From the NCBI RefSeq assembly GCF_900167535.1, contig NZ_FUYE01000016.1:1-64000 (forward strand): a stretch of 64,000 bases of DNA. The letters are read 5' to 3'. Of this stretch, positions 9,018 to 18,546 are shown piece after piece. The first letter of the stretch is position 1. Each line of letters opens with the position of its first letter. Origin of the DNA: Prosthecobacter debontii. GTDB taxonomy: Bacteria; Verrucomicrobiota; Verrucomicrobiia; Verrucomicrobiales; Verrucomicrobiaceae. A program made the translations under genes and the position numbers. The notes beneath the pieces are model-generated. The model worked only from the letters and a program-made list of their open reading frames with translations, had not been told where the DNA came from and made no database searches.

Positions 9018-12000
9018 TTGCGGCCAGTGTCTTTTGGAGCGACGAATAAAAGCGTGTCGCAGCAGCCTCTGTCTTCGTCTTCTTCCCCGTCACAGTCATC
9101 GTCTGGGCCTGTTGCTTCCTCTTCGCGTCCTCGGCGTAGATTTTGGAAGTGGATCAAGCGGGGCTTGTATCTGTTTCTCATTCTGATCGTTCTCCTGGTG
9201 GCCTTTCATCGGCCCATCATCCGTGGCGTCATCCGGTGGGCGGGGCCTGAATTCGCCAATAAAGTGGGGCTTCCCCTGAGTTGGCAGGTCGAGGGCTCGT
9301 TATGGAACGACTTCAAGTTAAGCCAGGTGGAGGCTGGCGGTGGCGAAGGGCATTGGCTGCCCAAGGCTACGATTGGCGAGTTAAGTGCCGATTATGATTG
9401 GCGGCTGCTTTCCAAAGGTCAGTTGGAGCATGCCATCCAGCGGGTGACTCTGCACGATGTGGATGCTGTGGCGGATCTTCGAAAGCTGCCGACTTCCACT
9501 GAACCCGCGTTGTCTGTTGAAGAAGTGAAATCCGAGCCGGGACCTCCCCTGCTGATCTGGCCTAAGGCCATCGACATTCAAAATGTGAATGCCGATGTCA
9601 CTCTGGCGGATGGTAGCCGATTGATCATTCGTGGTCTGACTTTGCAGATGGGTGACGGCATGCCCGGCAAGTTGGAGTGTGCTGAGTTTCGCCGGGAGCC
9701 AGGTGGACCCGAGTTGGCCAACCTCAAAGCCGATGTTACCTGGGGCGGGCGGCAACTAGAGATTCGGCAGTTAGCTCTGCCTCAAGGGGTGATTCTGGAG
9801 CGATTGGCTGTGGATTTGCGGCAGCTCTGGGAGTTGGATGAAAAGGTTCTCGTGACCCTCGTCGCTCGGCTTGGAGAGGCGGCTCTCAATGCGAATGTTG
9901 CTGCGCAGGGGATTTTCAAGTCACCCATGCAAGTGCAAGCCAAAGTCTCTGGCAATCAACTGCGGGCGCAAGAGTTGAAAACCCTCGGCTTGCCGAAGGA
10001 GGTGGATTTTGACGGTGGACGCATTGAGTTGACCGCTGAGGGTGACCCGACGAAACCGATCCAAATGATCGTCGGAGTTTCCGCCGATGTGGCCAAAATT
10101 CGGGTGGCTGGAGCGCAAGTCGATCGCGTGAGTCTGCAAGCTCAAGTGAAGGATGGCAAAGCCATTGTCGATGCTGTGCAGGTCAATCGGACTGACAACC
10201 AAGTCAAGCTAACCGCCGAGGCGACTTTGCCGAGCGACATCCAAGACATCGCAGCCGCTCCTTGGACGGCGAAGGTGGAAGCCACTCTTCCTCAGGTCAC
10301 CGATTTTCTAGAACAGCCCCCCCCCGTTCAAGGGCTGCTGCGTCTCTCGGTAACCGCTCAAGGGAAGGGGGCGACGCCCACTAAGGCAGAGGGTGAAGTG
10401 AATGGGGAAAGCCTAGCTTTTGAAAACTATAAGCTACCTGCACTGAGAACGCTCATCTCGATGGATGGACAACGCGCGGGCGTTGAGATTCCTGGGTTGG
10501 AGCTCGGGCAGGGCAACTCGCTGATGTTCAAGGCCAGCATGACGATGGATGACTCCATGCCTGTGGAGTCCTCATGGCAGTTGCGGGTGACGGACCCTCA
10601 GAAGCTTTTTGAGACTACAGGGTTGGCCCTTCCTCCGAAGCCCATCAAAGGCACGCTGGAATTCCAAGGACAGGCCTCAGCTAAGATCCAAGAAGTCACG
10701 GCGGGAACCTACGATAACGGTCTGGCAGATTTGCGTCTGCAGATCAATCAAGCCTCGTATGGCGAGGGAGAGCTGAAGAAATTGGTGGTGCATGGAGCCG
10801 TGAAAAATGGGGACCTTTTACTCGACACCGTGAACGTTTTTTTGGATGAGAAGAATCGGATTGGCCTAACAACCAAGATAGAGTTGAAGCCGCCTTTCGT
10901 TTTCCAAACGCAGGGAACGGTCGGGATGACGGAACTGACTGCGCTCAATTCGTGGATGCGAACTTTTGAAGCACCTCGCATCCAAAGTGGAGCCATCCAG
11001 GGGCTAGTGGAGATGACGGGGCAATTGAACCCCTGGCAAGGGCAGGGTAAGGTGACGATGTCTGCGACCCAAGTGCGCACCGAGGCTATGCCTCAAGCTA
11101 TGGATGTGACTCTCGATACCGGCTTCTCTGGAACCACGGCGGACTTGCAGCAGCTAGAGGCAAAATTAGGTCCTTGGAGACTGCTGGCGAAAGGTAAGGT
11201 GACCGATAAGGAAGCGGAACTCGCCGAACTGAAAGTGTGGCAAAATCAAACGGTGCTGATGGATGGCACGGTGTTCGCGCCCTTCGATATTACTCAAAAA
11301 GAAGTGAGCGGTCCTGAAGCGAAGCCGATGAAAATCTCCATTCGGGCTAAAGACTTGCAGGTGGACCGGATCCTGGCAGACGCGGGTATCCAAGACATCC
11401 CAGCCGGGGTCTTGAATGCGGATATTCAAGTTACTGGACGGCTGGATACGGCACAAGGTCATGTGGTGGTGGATCTCAAAGAGGTGAAGGTGCCAAATGC
11501 GCCGAAGTCCTTCCAATCCGCGACTTTGCACTCGGAGACGGTTTTGGAGAATAAACGTGTGAAGACTCAGACGACGGTATCTCAGCCTCCACTGAAGCCG
11601 CTCACGCTGGAAGGCGATCTGCCTTTGGATTTGGTGGCGTTGCTGGAGTCACCGAATCGCCTTCAAGAGACGCCGCTGAAGTTCAGTGTGAAGCTTCCTG
11701 AAAGTGAGTTGGACTTTGTGCAAGAGTATGCGCCTGACATGATTCGATCCTTCCCGGGTCGGGCGAAGGTGGACATGCAGATCGAGGGCACACTGGCTAA
11801 GCCGGTGATCCGAGGGGACGTAGATATCGACGTCAAAGAAATCGCTTGGAATCAACCTGACCTGCCCTCCGTGCGCGATCTGCGGGTCAAAATCCGAGCC
11901 GATGATCGGCGCATCCTTGTTCAGGATGTTTCGGTCTTGTTGGCTGGAGGGAAGGTGAATCTGAATGGGGTGGTGGATGCGGCAGACCTCCAGAATCCAG

Positions 12001-13028
12001 GTCTGGATTTCCGGGTCCAAGCTCGTGAAGCCCTGGTATTCCGAGATCCGACCACGTCGGTCCGAGCCAATGCCGATATCAGTGCGCGAGGCACCTTGAA
12101 ACAGGCTTCCGTGAATGGCTTGGTGGAGGTGGTGCGTGGCCGGGTATTCAAGGAGATCGATTTGCTACCCGTCTTAAAACTGCCTGCCGATGTTCCGCCT
12201 GTTCCTCCAGACACCAGCCGCAGTGAGGCCAAGCTGACCTTGCCACCGCTGCTTAACGATTGGACTTTTAACGTGAATGTGAAAACTCGCGACCCTGTTT
12301 TGATCTCGGGCAACTTGGCCAATGGAGCGGTTTCTGCGGATGCTTTATTGAGTGGCAGTGGTGCAGCCCCACAACTGACAGGGGGAGCGAACATTGATCG
12401 GCTGCTGCTGAAATTACCGTTCAGCATGGTGAAGATCACCAAAGGTGTCGTCACGCTGAGGCCCGAGCATCCCTTCGATCCTGATCTCGATATTCGTGGT
12501 GAATCACGAATCGGCAGCAATCAGATCACGCTTTATGTTTACGGAGCGTCCACAAACCCTAAGACACGTTTTACCAGCACACCACCGATGAGTGAATCGG
12601 ATATCGTGACTCTGCTTGCCACCGGCACCACTCTCAATGGATCTGCCAGTGAATTGGCCTCAGAAGCGGCCACACGTGCCGCCTTTCTCTTTCTCAGTGA
12701 GTTTTACCGGAAGACCTTCAATAAAAAGAAGGTGGTGAGGGATGAGCCGCCTCGGCTGAATATGACCTTCAATCCTTCAGGGGCAGATCGAAGCAGCGAC
12801 AGCGTCCAAGCCACTTACGATCTCTCCGACGAATGGCGCCTGACAGGCCGATTCACGCAAACGGGGCGTATGAAGTTGCTCCTGGGCTATGTGCTTCGGT
12901 TTGGGAAGGCCGCGCAGGCCATGGATCCACGGCCTGCACTTCCGATGGCCACCAACACGGACATCAGTCCTACACCGGCGCCTGTTCCTTCTTCTCCAGT
13001 TCCGCCAGCTTCTTCTCAAGGGTTTTGA
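9018..13028 (+). CDS. tamB: TamB-like translocation/assembly protein (DUF490)
   Basis: A 1336-residue AsmA/TamB-type protein, one inner-membrane helix (about residues 45-65, after a Ser-rich then Arg-rich N-terminus) followed by a very long beta-rich periplasmic region. The conserved C-terminal DUF490 block is clear: PFDPDLDIRGESRIGSNQI, SESDIVTLLATGTTL and a final strand-rich stretch LTGRFTQTGRMKLLLGY. TamB family proteins bridge the periplasm and help lipid transport or outer-membrane protein insertion with an Omp85 partner; bamA lies 1.7 kb away. There is no ATG near the start. Candidates are TTG 9018, GTG 9027 and GTG 9054; a GGAG at 9037-9040 slightly favours 9054. The 3' end overlaps the convergent lpxD by 59 bp. 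Confidence 0.88.
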   Translation: MRPVSFGATNKSVSQQPLSSSSSPSQSSSGPVASSSRPRRRFWKWIKRGLYLFLILIVLLVAFHRPIIRGVIRWAGPEFANKVGLPLSWQVEGSLWNDFKLSQVEAGGGEGHWLPKATIGELSADYDWRLLSKGQLEHAIQRVTLHDVDAVADLRKLPTSTEPALSVEEVKSEPGPPLLIWPKAIDIQNVNADVTLADGSRLIIRGLTLQMGDGMPGKLECAEFRREPGGPELANLKADVTWGGRQLEIRQLALPQGVILERLAVDLRQLWELDEKVLVTLVARLGEAALNANVAAQGIFKSPMQVQAKVSGNQLRAQELKTLGLPKEVDFDGGRIELTAEGDPTKPIQMIVGVSADVAKIRVAGAQVDRVSLQAQVKDGKAIVDAVQVNRTDNQVKLTAEATLPSDIQDIAAAPWTAKVEATLPQVTDFLEQPPPVQGLLRLSVTAQGKGATPTKAEGEVNGESLAFENYKLPALRTLISMDGQRAGVEIPGLELGQGNSLMFKASMTMDDSMPVESSWQLRVTDPQKLFETTGLALPPKPIKGTLEFQGQASAKIQEVTAGTYDNGLADLRLQINQASYGEGELKKLVVHGAVKNGDLLLDTVNVFLDEKNRIGLTTKIELKPPFVFQTQGTVGMTELTALNSWMRTFEAPRIQSGAIQGLVEMTGQLNPWQGQGKVTMSATQVRTEAMPQAMDVTLDTGFSGTTADLQQLEAKLGPWRLLAKGKVTDKEAELAELKVWQNQTVLMDGTVFAPFDITQKEVSGPEAKPMKISIRAKDLQVDRILADAGIQDIPAGVLNADIQVTGRLDTAQGHVVVDLKEVKVPNAPKSFQSATLHSETVLENKRVKTQTTVSQPPLKPLTLEGDLPLDLVALLESPNRLQETPLKFSVKLPESELDFVQEYAPDMIRSFPGRAKVDMQIEGTLAKPVIRGDVDIDVKEIAWNQPDLPSVRDLRVKIRADDRRILVQDVSVLLAGGKVNLNGVVDAADLQNPGLDFRVQAREALVFRDPTTSVRANADISARGTLKQASVNGLVEVVRGRVFKEIDLLPVLKLPADVPPVPPDTSRSEAKLTLPPLLNDWTFNVNVKTRDPVLISGNLANGAVSADALLSGSGAAPQLTGGANIDRLLLKLPFSMVKITKGVVTLRPEHPFDPDLDIRGESRIGSNQITLYVYGASTNPKTRFTSTPPMSESDIVTLLATGTTLNGSASELASEAATRAAFLFLSEFYRKTFNKKKVVRDEPPRLNMTFNPSGADRSSDSVQATYDLSDEWRLTGRFTQTGRMKLLLGYVLRFGKAAQAMDPRPALPMATNTDISPTPAPVPSSPVPPASSQGF

Positions 13029-14028
13029 TGCGTTCCAGCATCTCGGGAATTTTAGCCGGTGCTGAGAGCATACGCCGCCCTTCCATGAGAGGTCGGGCTG
13101 GGAAGCCCGTGTAAGCACCGGGTTCCAAGATGCTCTTGGTCACGCCAGTCTTGGCCAGCAGAGTGACCTGATTGCCAATCTCGAGATGGCCAGCGATGCC
13201 GACTTGCCCCGCGATGGTGACGTAGTTCCCGATCTTGGTGCTTCCAGAGATGCCGACTTGGGAGACGATGACGCTATGCTGACCGATCACCACGTTGTGA
13301 GCAATCTGGACGAGGTTATCGATTTTGGTGCCTTTACCAATCCAGGTTCGGCCAAAGCGGGCGCGGTCGATGGTGGTGCAGGAGCCGATTTCGACATCGT
13401 CGTCAATCTGCACGATACCCACTTGCTCGATCTTTTGGTGATGGCCTTTGATAAACTCATAACCGAATCCATCGGTGCCGATGGCTGAACCACTGTGGAT
13501 GACGACTCGGTCTCCCATTTGTGTGCGATCCTTAACGGTGCAGTTGGCGTGGAGGATACAATCGGAGCCAAGGCGGGAGCCATGGCCAATGAAGACGCCC
13601 GCATGGATGATGGTGCCGTCTCCAATCACGACATCGTCCTCAATGACAGCACAAGGTCCGATGGAAACACGCTCAGGGTCGAACCGTGCGGAGTTAGAAA
13701 CCACGGCTGTAGGATGAACGCCGGGGTGAAATTCACGCTTCGGAGGGCCAAAGTGACGGATGACACTGGAGAAAGCCAGGGTCGGGTTATCCACACGAAT
13801 AAGAGCGATGTTTTCCAGAGATTCGGCAAAGTCTGGGGCTACCAAAACGGCGGTGGCCCTGGTATCTCGCAAGGCCCCAAGATAACGATCATTGCCAAGG
13901 AACGTCACATCTCCCGGTCCAGCCTCTGAAATGGAATTTAATCCAGTGACGAGTCCTTCCGGATCGCCTTGGGAAAGCTGGCCGCCAACCAATTCCGCCA
14001 GACGCTGGTGAGTAATCGAGGTGCTCAT
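12970..14028 (-). CDS. lpxD: UDP-3-O-acylglucosamine N-acyltransferase
   Basis: Third enzyme of lipid A synthesis: it adds a 3-hydroxyacyl chain to N2 of UDP-3-O-acyl-glucosamine in the cytoplasm. The N-terminal uridine-binding domain (LAELVGGQLSQGDPEGLVTGLNSI) is followed by a left-handed beta-helix with many hexapeptide repeats. The LpxD signatures VIHSGSAIGTDGFGYEF and HNVVIGQHSVIVSQVGISGSTKIGN are present, including the catalytic His region. The C-terminal helix (MLERIKTLEKKLAELEKKEQ) is a coiled coil. The 352-residue length is typical. It lies downstream of skp and bamA as in enterobacteria, but a terminator hairpin separates it from skp. This implies the organism makes lipid A. Confidence 0.95.
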   Translation of the reverse strand: MSTSITHQRLAELVGGQLSQGDPEGLVTGLNSISEAGPGDVTFLGNDRYLGALRDTRATAVLVAPDFAESLENIALIRVDNPTLAFSSVIRHFGPPKREFHPGVHPTAVVSNSARFDPERVSIGPCAVIEDDVVIGDGTIIHAGVFIGHGSRLGSDCILHANCTVKDRTQMGDRVVIHSGSAIGTDGFGYEFIKGHHQKIEQVGIVQIDDDVEIGSCTTIDRARFGRTWIGKGTKIDNLVQIAHNVVIGQHSVIVSQVGISGSTKIGNYVTIAGQVGIAGHLEIGNQVTLLAKTGVTKSILEPGAYTGFPARPLMEGRRMLSAPAKIPEMLERIKTLEKKLAELEKKEQAPV

Positions 14029-14041
14029 TGTTTGAAAGGCA

Positions 14042-14076
14042 TAAAAAAAGGCACGCCGGAATGGATTCGGCGTGCC
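14042..14076 (-). terminator. Rho-independent terminator after the skp-like gene
   Basis: Perfect 9-bp inverted repeat GGCACGCCG (14050-14058) / CGGCGTGCC (14068-14076) with a 9-base loop. On the minus strand it is followed by a run of seven T. It lies between skp and lpxD, so it would end or attenuate the bamA-skp transcript before lpxD. Confidence 0.85.
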
Positions 14077-14095
14077 CTCGTTTCAGAAGATCGAA

Positions 14096-14716
14096 TTAGG
14101 GCTTCTTAGGCTCTTCAGCTTTAGCAGCACCTTCAGCGGCGGCTGGGGCAGCAGCACCAGCGTCCTTGTTTAGCTCGACGATGATCAGGTCAGTGATGTC
14201 CACCGCGTCTTTGTAATAGATCAACACAGGAACGGTGGAAAGGCTCATGCCAGATTTATCGAAGATGAAGTCATAACCGTCGGTTTTGGCCTTATCACGG
14301 ACGACGACAAGGATTTCGTCGTAGATACCACGACGGATCTTCATGTCTTCGGTCTTGAGCTGGTTGGTGCGGCGGTTCTGCTGCTCACCGATTTCCTGCT
14401 CGAGAGTGCGGATTTCCTTCACTTTCTCGTCAAACTCAGCGGCCTTTTTGGCGCGAGCATCAGGAGTCATGATGGGATCGCTGGCTTCTTTGCGCAGCTT
14501 CTGTGCATCCGTGTTCAGAGTCTTATAAACCGCCCAACGGTCGTTCATTTCGGTCTGAGCCTTATCCACGTTGGCTTTGAATTCCTCGGCGGCCTTTTTG
14601 GTCTTGTGGAATTCAGAGAAGGCTTTGGACATATCCACCACGCCGAATTTCAAATCGGCGGCGCTGGCGAGCGTCAGACTGCTGGTGAGAAGGGCTAAAG
14701 TCAGAAGACGAATCAT
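14096..14716 (-). CDS. OmpH/Skp-family periplasmic chaperone
   Basis: A 206-residue exported protein. The signal peptide (MIRLLTLALLTSSLTLASA, cleavage after ASA) is followed by the OmpH opening KFGVVDMSKAFSEF and a long charged helical hairpin (residues ~40-130) that forms the tentacles in Skp. The C-terminal body has GYDFIFDKSGMS, typical of the family, and an Ala/Glu/Lys-rich tail. Skp holds unfolded outer-membrane proteins in the periplasm and delivers them to BamA, which is the gene immediately upstream. I chose the ATG at 14716 because it yields a clean signal peptide; the longer ORF does not. It ends at a strong terminator. Confidence 0.9.
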   Translation of the reverse strand: MIRLLTLALLTSSLTLASAADLKFGVVDMSKAFSEFHKTKKAAEEFKANVDKAQTEMNDRWAVYKTLNTDAQKLRKEASDPIMTPDARAKKAAEFDEKVKEIRTLEQEIGEQQNRRTNQLKTEDMKIRRGIYDEILVVVRDKAKTDGYDFIFDKSGMSLSTVPVLIYYKDAVDITDLIIVELNKDAGAAAPAAAEGAAKAEEPKKP

Positions 14717-14771
14717 AGAGGAAGTAAGAGAGAACAGAGAAGGGGTTTGTTCAATGAACAAGGCAGTCACC

Positions 14772-17186
14772 TTAGAATTTGTAGCCCATGTTGAACTGGA
14801 AGCGTGGGCTGTCACCTGTGAAGTCATCTTTCACGAGAGGCAGACCGAGGTCGAGGCGGATCGGACCGATGGGCAGGAACATGCGGAGACCGATACCGAT
14901 GTTTGAATAGACTTCACCGTCACCCACGATCGGGCCACCGGCACGAACACCAGCAGTGGTGGTGTTAGCCGCCGTGATGTCAGTGGAGATGTAACCCACA
15001 TCATAGAACACGGCACCGCGCACTTTTTCGAGGATTGGGAAGGAGTATTCGATGCTGCCGTAGATAGAGACGTTACCGCCGATTGGCTCACCCGTGCTGT
15101 CTTTCGGGCCTGCCTCGCGATAGTCATAACCACGAAGGTTATTGGCACCACCCAGGAACAAACGCTCGAAGATCGGCACATCGCCGTTACCAGTGCCGGA
15201 GCTACCCCAGCCATCGACCCAGCGAGCCATACCTTCGAAGCTCAGGATGGTGTCACCAGGAAGGGAGAAGAACTGCTGGCCGCCCAGGTTGGCACCCCAG
15301 ACTTCCACGTCACCGCCCAGACCGGAAGCCATCAGACCGGCTTCGAATTTGTGACCCTTGCGAGTGATGAAGACGCTGTCACGAGTGTCGTGCACGAAGG
15401 CGAAGTCCACTTTGCTCTGAAGGTAATCACCTTCTTCGTTGCGGATGATTTGGCTTGGGTCCTCGTCATTGTTCACGTCCAGGTTGATGTGCTGGAGGGT
15501 GTAGGTGGTTTCGAAGTAAGCGTGCTCACCGAAAGGCTTGCGCAGGCCCAGAGAGATCCCGGCGTTGGTCTGCTCATAGCGATCTGCCTGAGAGAGATAG
15601 AACATGTTGCGATAGAACAGTTCGGTCGTGAAGGCCAGCTTCTGACCCAGGAACCATGGCTCGGTAAAGGTCAGGTTGAAGTCTTGGCGACGTGGACCGT
15701 AGCGGATGTTCATGTTGAAGCGCTGGCCTGCACCACGGAAGTCACCCCAGTCGCTGATGTCGAAGTTGGTCTGGGTCACATCGATGAAGCCCACGATGCT
15801 GTCGATGGAGCTGAAGCCTGCGCCAAAGTTGATGGAGCCGGTTGGCTTTTCAGTCACGTTGACTTCGATGTCTTTGAATCCATCCACCTCGGTGGACACC
15901 GGGCGAACGGTCAGAGGATTGGCGTCACCTTTGCCTTCGAAGTAGTTCAGGTTTTCCAGACGTGTCTGAGCGGTTTCGAGCTGGACGGTGTTCAGTTCAT
16001 CACCAGGAGCCATCGGAAGCTCGCGGCGGATGACTTCGTCTTTAGTCTTCATGTTACCGCTGATGTTGACCTTGCGGATGTAGGACTTGGTGCCTTCGTA
16101 AACGCTGTAAACCACATTCAGTTTGCCTGGGCCTGCGTCGGAAAGGCGTGTTTCCACACGAGCATCAGCATAACCACGGGAACCGTAGTAATCCTGGATC
16201 ATTTTTTCGTCACCACGGACATCGGAGCCCGAGTAAGGATAGCCTGCTTCCGTCAGGATGGCGGGGGTCAGATCTTCCTGAGAGAAGATGGTGATGCCCT
16301 CAATCGATACGGAAGCGACGTCGTATTTCTCGCCTTCGGTGATCTCGAACACCAGAGCCACTTTGTCGTCGCTCACCACTTCGCGGCGGTAGCCGACCTT
16401 CACATACACATAACCTTCGTCCTGATAGGCCTGTTCGACTTTACGCACGTCTTCGAGCACAGCTTGGTTATCGAGTTTGCCAGCCTTGCCCCAGAGACGC
16501 CAAAAGGTCTTCTCCTTGGAGGTCAGCTTGGCGCGAAGTTTGCGGTCGCTGATGGCGGTATTGCCTTCGAAGCGGATGTCACCGATCAGACCACGGCCAC
16601 CTTCTTCGATTTTGAAGAGGACGGTGGAAAAGCCTTCTTTGGTGGATGGGGTGACGTCATAGGTCACGAGCACATCGGAGAAACCCTTCTTATTGTAGAG
16701 TTCCAGAATCTTCTGCTGAGCGGCGGTCAGCTTGGCATCATCCACTGGGTCACCCACCTTGACTTCGATTTCCTTGCGCAGTTTGTCATTGTCGAAGGCT
16801 GCGTTGCCCAAAAATCCGATTTCACCGATGCCGCCACGTCCAGCGATGGTGACCACCACTTTCACGCCTCCTGAGACGTTGACAGCCTGAATGTCCACGT
16901 TTTCCACCGCGCCTGTCGCGTAAAGAGTGCGAAGGTCACGCTCGACGGCTTCATCCGTGTAAGGTTCACCCACGCGAGTGGACATCTGAGCGCGAATACG
17001 ATCAGGATCCATGGTGGCGGCACCTTTATAAACGACGTCGACTTCACGGACGATTTTACGTCCGACGGCGGCCGGGGAGTCCAGAGCCACTTGGGCTTGG
17101 CTACCGACTGTGGCAGCGGACATAAACAGGGCGACCAAAAGCGGTCGCAGTGCGTATTTGGAGGAAGAGATAACTCCGTGAATCAT
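14772..17186 (-). CDS. bamA: Outer-membrane protein assembly factor BamA
   Basis: An Omp85 protein of 804 residues. It has a signal peptide (MIHGVISSSKYALRPLLVALFMSA...SQA), then five POTRA repeats to about residue 400, each beginning with motifs like VREVDVVYKGA, IGEIGFLGNAAF, IGDIRFEGNTAI, VASVSIEGITIF and IRKVNISGNMKT. A 16-strand beta-barrel follows, containing the family FLGGANNLRGYDYREAGP loop (the conserved RGF-like site, here RGY). It ends in FNMGYKF, the aromatic C-terminus expected of an outer-membrane protein. BamA inserts beta-barrel proteins and is essential in Gram-negative bacteria. The start at 17186 is preferred for the signal peptide; 17225 is also in frame. Confidence 0.95.
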   Translation of the reverse strand: MIHGVISSSKYALRPLLVALFMSAATVGSQAQVALDSPAAVGRKIVREVDVVYKGAATMDPDRIRAQMSTRVGEPYTDEAVERDLRTLYATGAVENVDIQAVNVSGGVKVVVTIAGRGGIGEIGFLGNAAFDNDKLRKEIEVKVGDPVDDAKLTAAQQKILELYNKKGFSDVLVTYDVTPSTKEGFSTVLFKIEEGGRGLIGDIRFEGNTAISDRKLRAKLTSKEKTFWRLWGKAGKLDNQAVLEDVRKVEQAYQDEGYVYVKVGYRREVVSDDKVALVFEITEGEKYDVASVSIEGITIFSQEDLTPAILTEAGYPYSGSDVRGDEKMIQDYYGSRGYADARVETRLSDAGPGKLNVVYSVYEGTKSYIRKVNISGNMKTKDEVIRRELPMAPGDELNTVQLETAQTRLENLNYFEGKGDANPLTVRPVSTEVDGFKDIEVNVTEKPTGSINFGAGFSSIDSIVGFIDVTQTNFDISDWGDFRGAGQRFNMNIRYGPRRQDFNLTFTEPWFLGQKLAFTTELFYRNMFYLSQADRYEQTNAGISLGLRKPFGEHAYFETTYTLQHINLDVNNDEDPSQIIRNEEGDYLQSKVDFAFVHDTRDSVFITRKGHKFEAGLMASGLGGDVEVWGANLGGQQFFSLPGDTILSFEGMARWVDGWGSSGTGNGDVPIFERLFLGGANNLRGYDYREAGPKDSTGEPIGGNVSIYGSIEYSFPILEKVRGAVFYDVGYISTDITAANTTTAGVRAGGPIVGDGEVYSNIGIGLRMFLPIGPIRLDLGLPLVKDDFTGDSPRFQFNMGYKF

Positions 17187-17390
17187 AGCAGCGTGTGGTG
17201 TTCGGGAGGAGACTGATGCGTGCATCCCACTGCGTGCAGAGGGAGCAGCGCAGTAATGCTAACCTTCACCATAGGCGTCAAGGTGTAAAAACAGGTTTGA
17301 CCTCTAATAGATGCAAATAAATCACTGAAAATGTAGTCTGATGCCTTACTTGACCACTCAAACAGTCAGTGGTGTTTGTGAAGTGAGGGG

Positions 17391-18068
17391 TCAGCGGAAG
17401 AGCTCGCGAAAAAAGCCGCGGGTTTCTTTGCGGGCGTTATCCGTCCAATCCCAGGCTTTGCGAGCGGCTCGTTTGACCGCTTTGGCCGCGCGTTCGCCTT
17501 CTTCGCCTTCGGCAGTGACTGTCGAGGATGGGACTTTAGGTGTCCAATCTTGGAAGCTTACCGCCCCTGTTTCAGCCGAGATCACGATGAATCCGACTTC
17601 GTAACCCGTGTTATCCTTCAAGGCGAGGCCCCATTCAGGGAGGCCGGTCTCGGAATTGCTGGCCAGTTGGTAGTCGATGCTGGCAAAGGTGGCTTGGGCT
17701 AGAGCAGCGGATTTGGCAGCGATGATGCGGGCATCGGCGCTGCGATACCGCACCTTCGAGAAGTCCAGAAGTTTACCAGGCACACGGTCGAGGACACGAG
17801 AGCCCGCCCCTGCGGCTTGGGCTTGCCATTGACCCGCTTCGAGTTTCACTGAGATACGCAGGACTTCTTCAGGCCGGAAGGCATCGCGGGAGTAGGCGGT
17901 CCATTCGGTGGGTTCGCCAGTGGTCCCGGTGCCTTTGAGCAGCAGGAGATTATTGGCAATGGCCGAACCGAAACTCTGGGCCACAGCCACGGGGATTTCG
18001 GGGTTGGCATGAACTGGCGAAAGGCTGGCGATCAGAAAAAGCGGTAGGGTTAAAAACAGGTGTCTCAT
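17391..18068 (-). CDS. Secreted protein of unknown function
   Basis: A 225-residue protein that I do not recognise. It has a clear signal peptide (MRHLFLTLPLFLIASLSPVHA, cleavage after VHA). The mature part contains repeated short beta-strand stretches and the phrase TGYEVGFIVISAETGAVSF, which recalls PepSY-type periplasmic domains but without firm support. The C-terminus is strongly basic and helical (ERAAKAVKRAARKAWDWTDNARKETRGFFRELFR in part). The ATG at 18068 was chosen because the longer ORF adds a non-conserved leader of 53 codons. It is divergent from xseB and separate from bamA. Confidence 0.7.
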   Translation of the reverse strand: MRHLFLTLPLFLIASLSPVHANPEIPVAVAQSFGSAIANNLLLLKGTGTTGEPTEWTAYSRDAFRPEEVLRISVKLEAGQWQAQAAGAGSRVLDRVPGKLLDFSKVRYRSADARIIAAKSAALAQATFASIDYQLASNSETGLPEWGLALKDNTGYEVGFIVISAETGAVSFQDWTPKVPSSTVTAEGEEGERAAKAVKRAARKAWDWTDNARKETRGFFRELFR

Positions 18069-18201
18069 GGCTGGCGATAGCATAGAAAGGGGCGCGAAAT
18101 GAATCAAGACAGGTTTGGTCTTGTGAATAACGCTGGTTTTCGTGCTTGCGGGGGCGGTGTCTGTCCTGATAATGCGCCCCCCTTCGAGCATCCTTTTTTG
18201 C

Positions 18202-18546
18202 ATGAGCGCATCCCAACCTTCCGACATCTCTTTTGAACAGGCTATGGAACGCCTGGAGGAGATCGTTGCGCAGATGGAAGGGGATCGTTTACCGCTGGAT
18301 GAAATGGTGGCCAGCTATGAAGAAGGCATGCGCCTTCTGAAAGTTTGCCGTCAGCGCATTGAAAACGCCCGTCGGCGGGTCGAGATCATTACGGCTGATG
18401 CCGAAGGCAAAGCCACCACAGCGGCCTTCGATCCCGCCTTGGTTGAAGCCTCCCTCCCCGAGGAAAAATCACGGCCAGCTTCTCCGGCTCGCAGGAAAAA
18501 ACCTGTTGAGTCTGAAGAAGATCCTGACGACATCCGACTTTTTTGA
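18202..18546 (+). CDS. xseB: Exodeoxyribonuclease VII small subunit
   Basis: Small subunit of the ExoVII nuclease, which degrades single-stranded DNA to oligonucleotides together with XseA. The 114-residue protein has the complete family core ISFEQAMERLEEIVAQMEG...LPLDEMVASYEEGMRLLK, two helices that pack against the large subunit, then a basic and acidic tail (residues 65-114) longer than in E. coli. The ATG at 18202 fits the family start. XseA is not in the window. The stop codon overlaps the TTG start of dxs, the same linkage as in many proteobacteria. Confidence 0.92.
   Translation: MSASQPSDISFEQAMERLEEIVAQMEGDRLPLDEMVASYEEGMRLLKVCRQRIENARRRVEIITADAEGKATTAAFDPALVEASLPEEKSRPASPARRKKPVESEEDPDDIRLF

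Noticed and set aside
15351-16874. Plus-strand open frame of 507 codons opposite bamA
   Set aside because: No recognisable protein; antisense to a conserved gene with a complete motif set.
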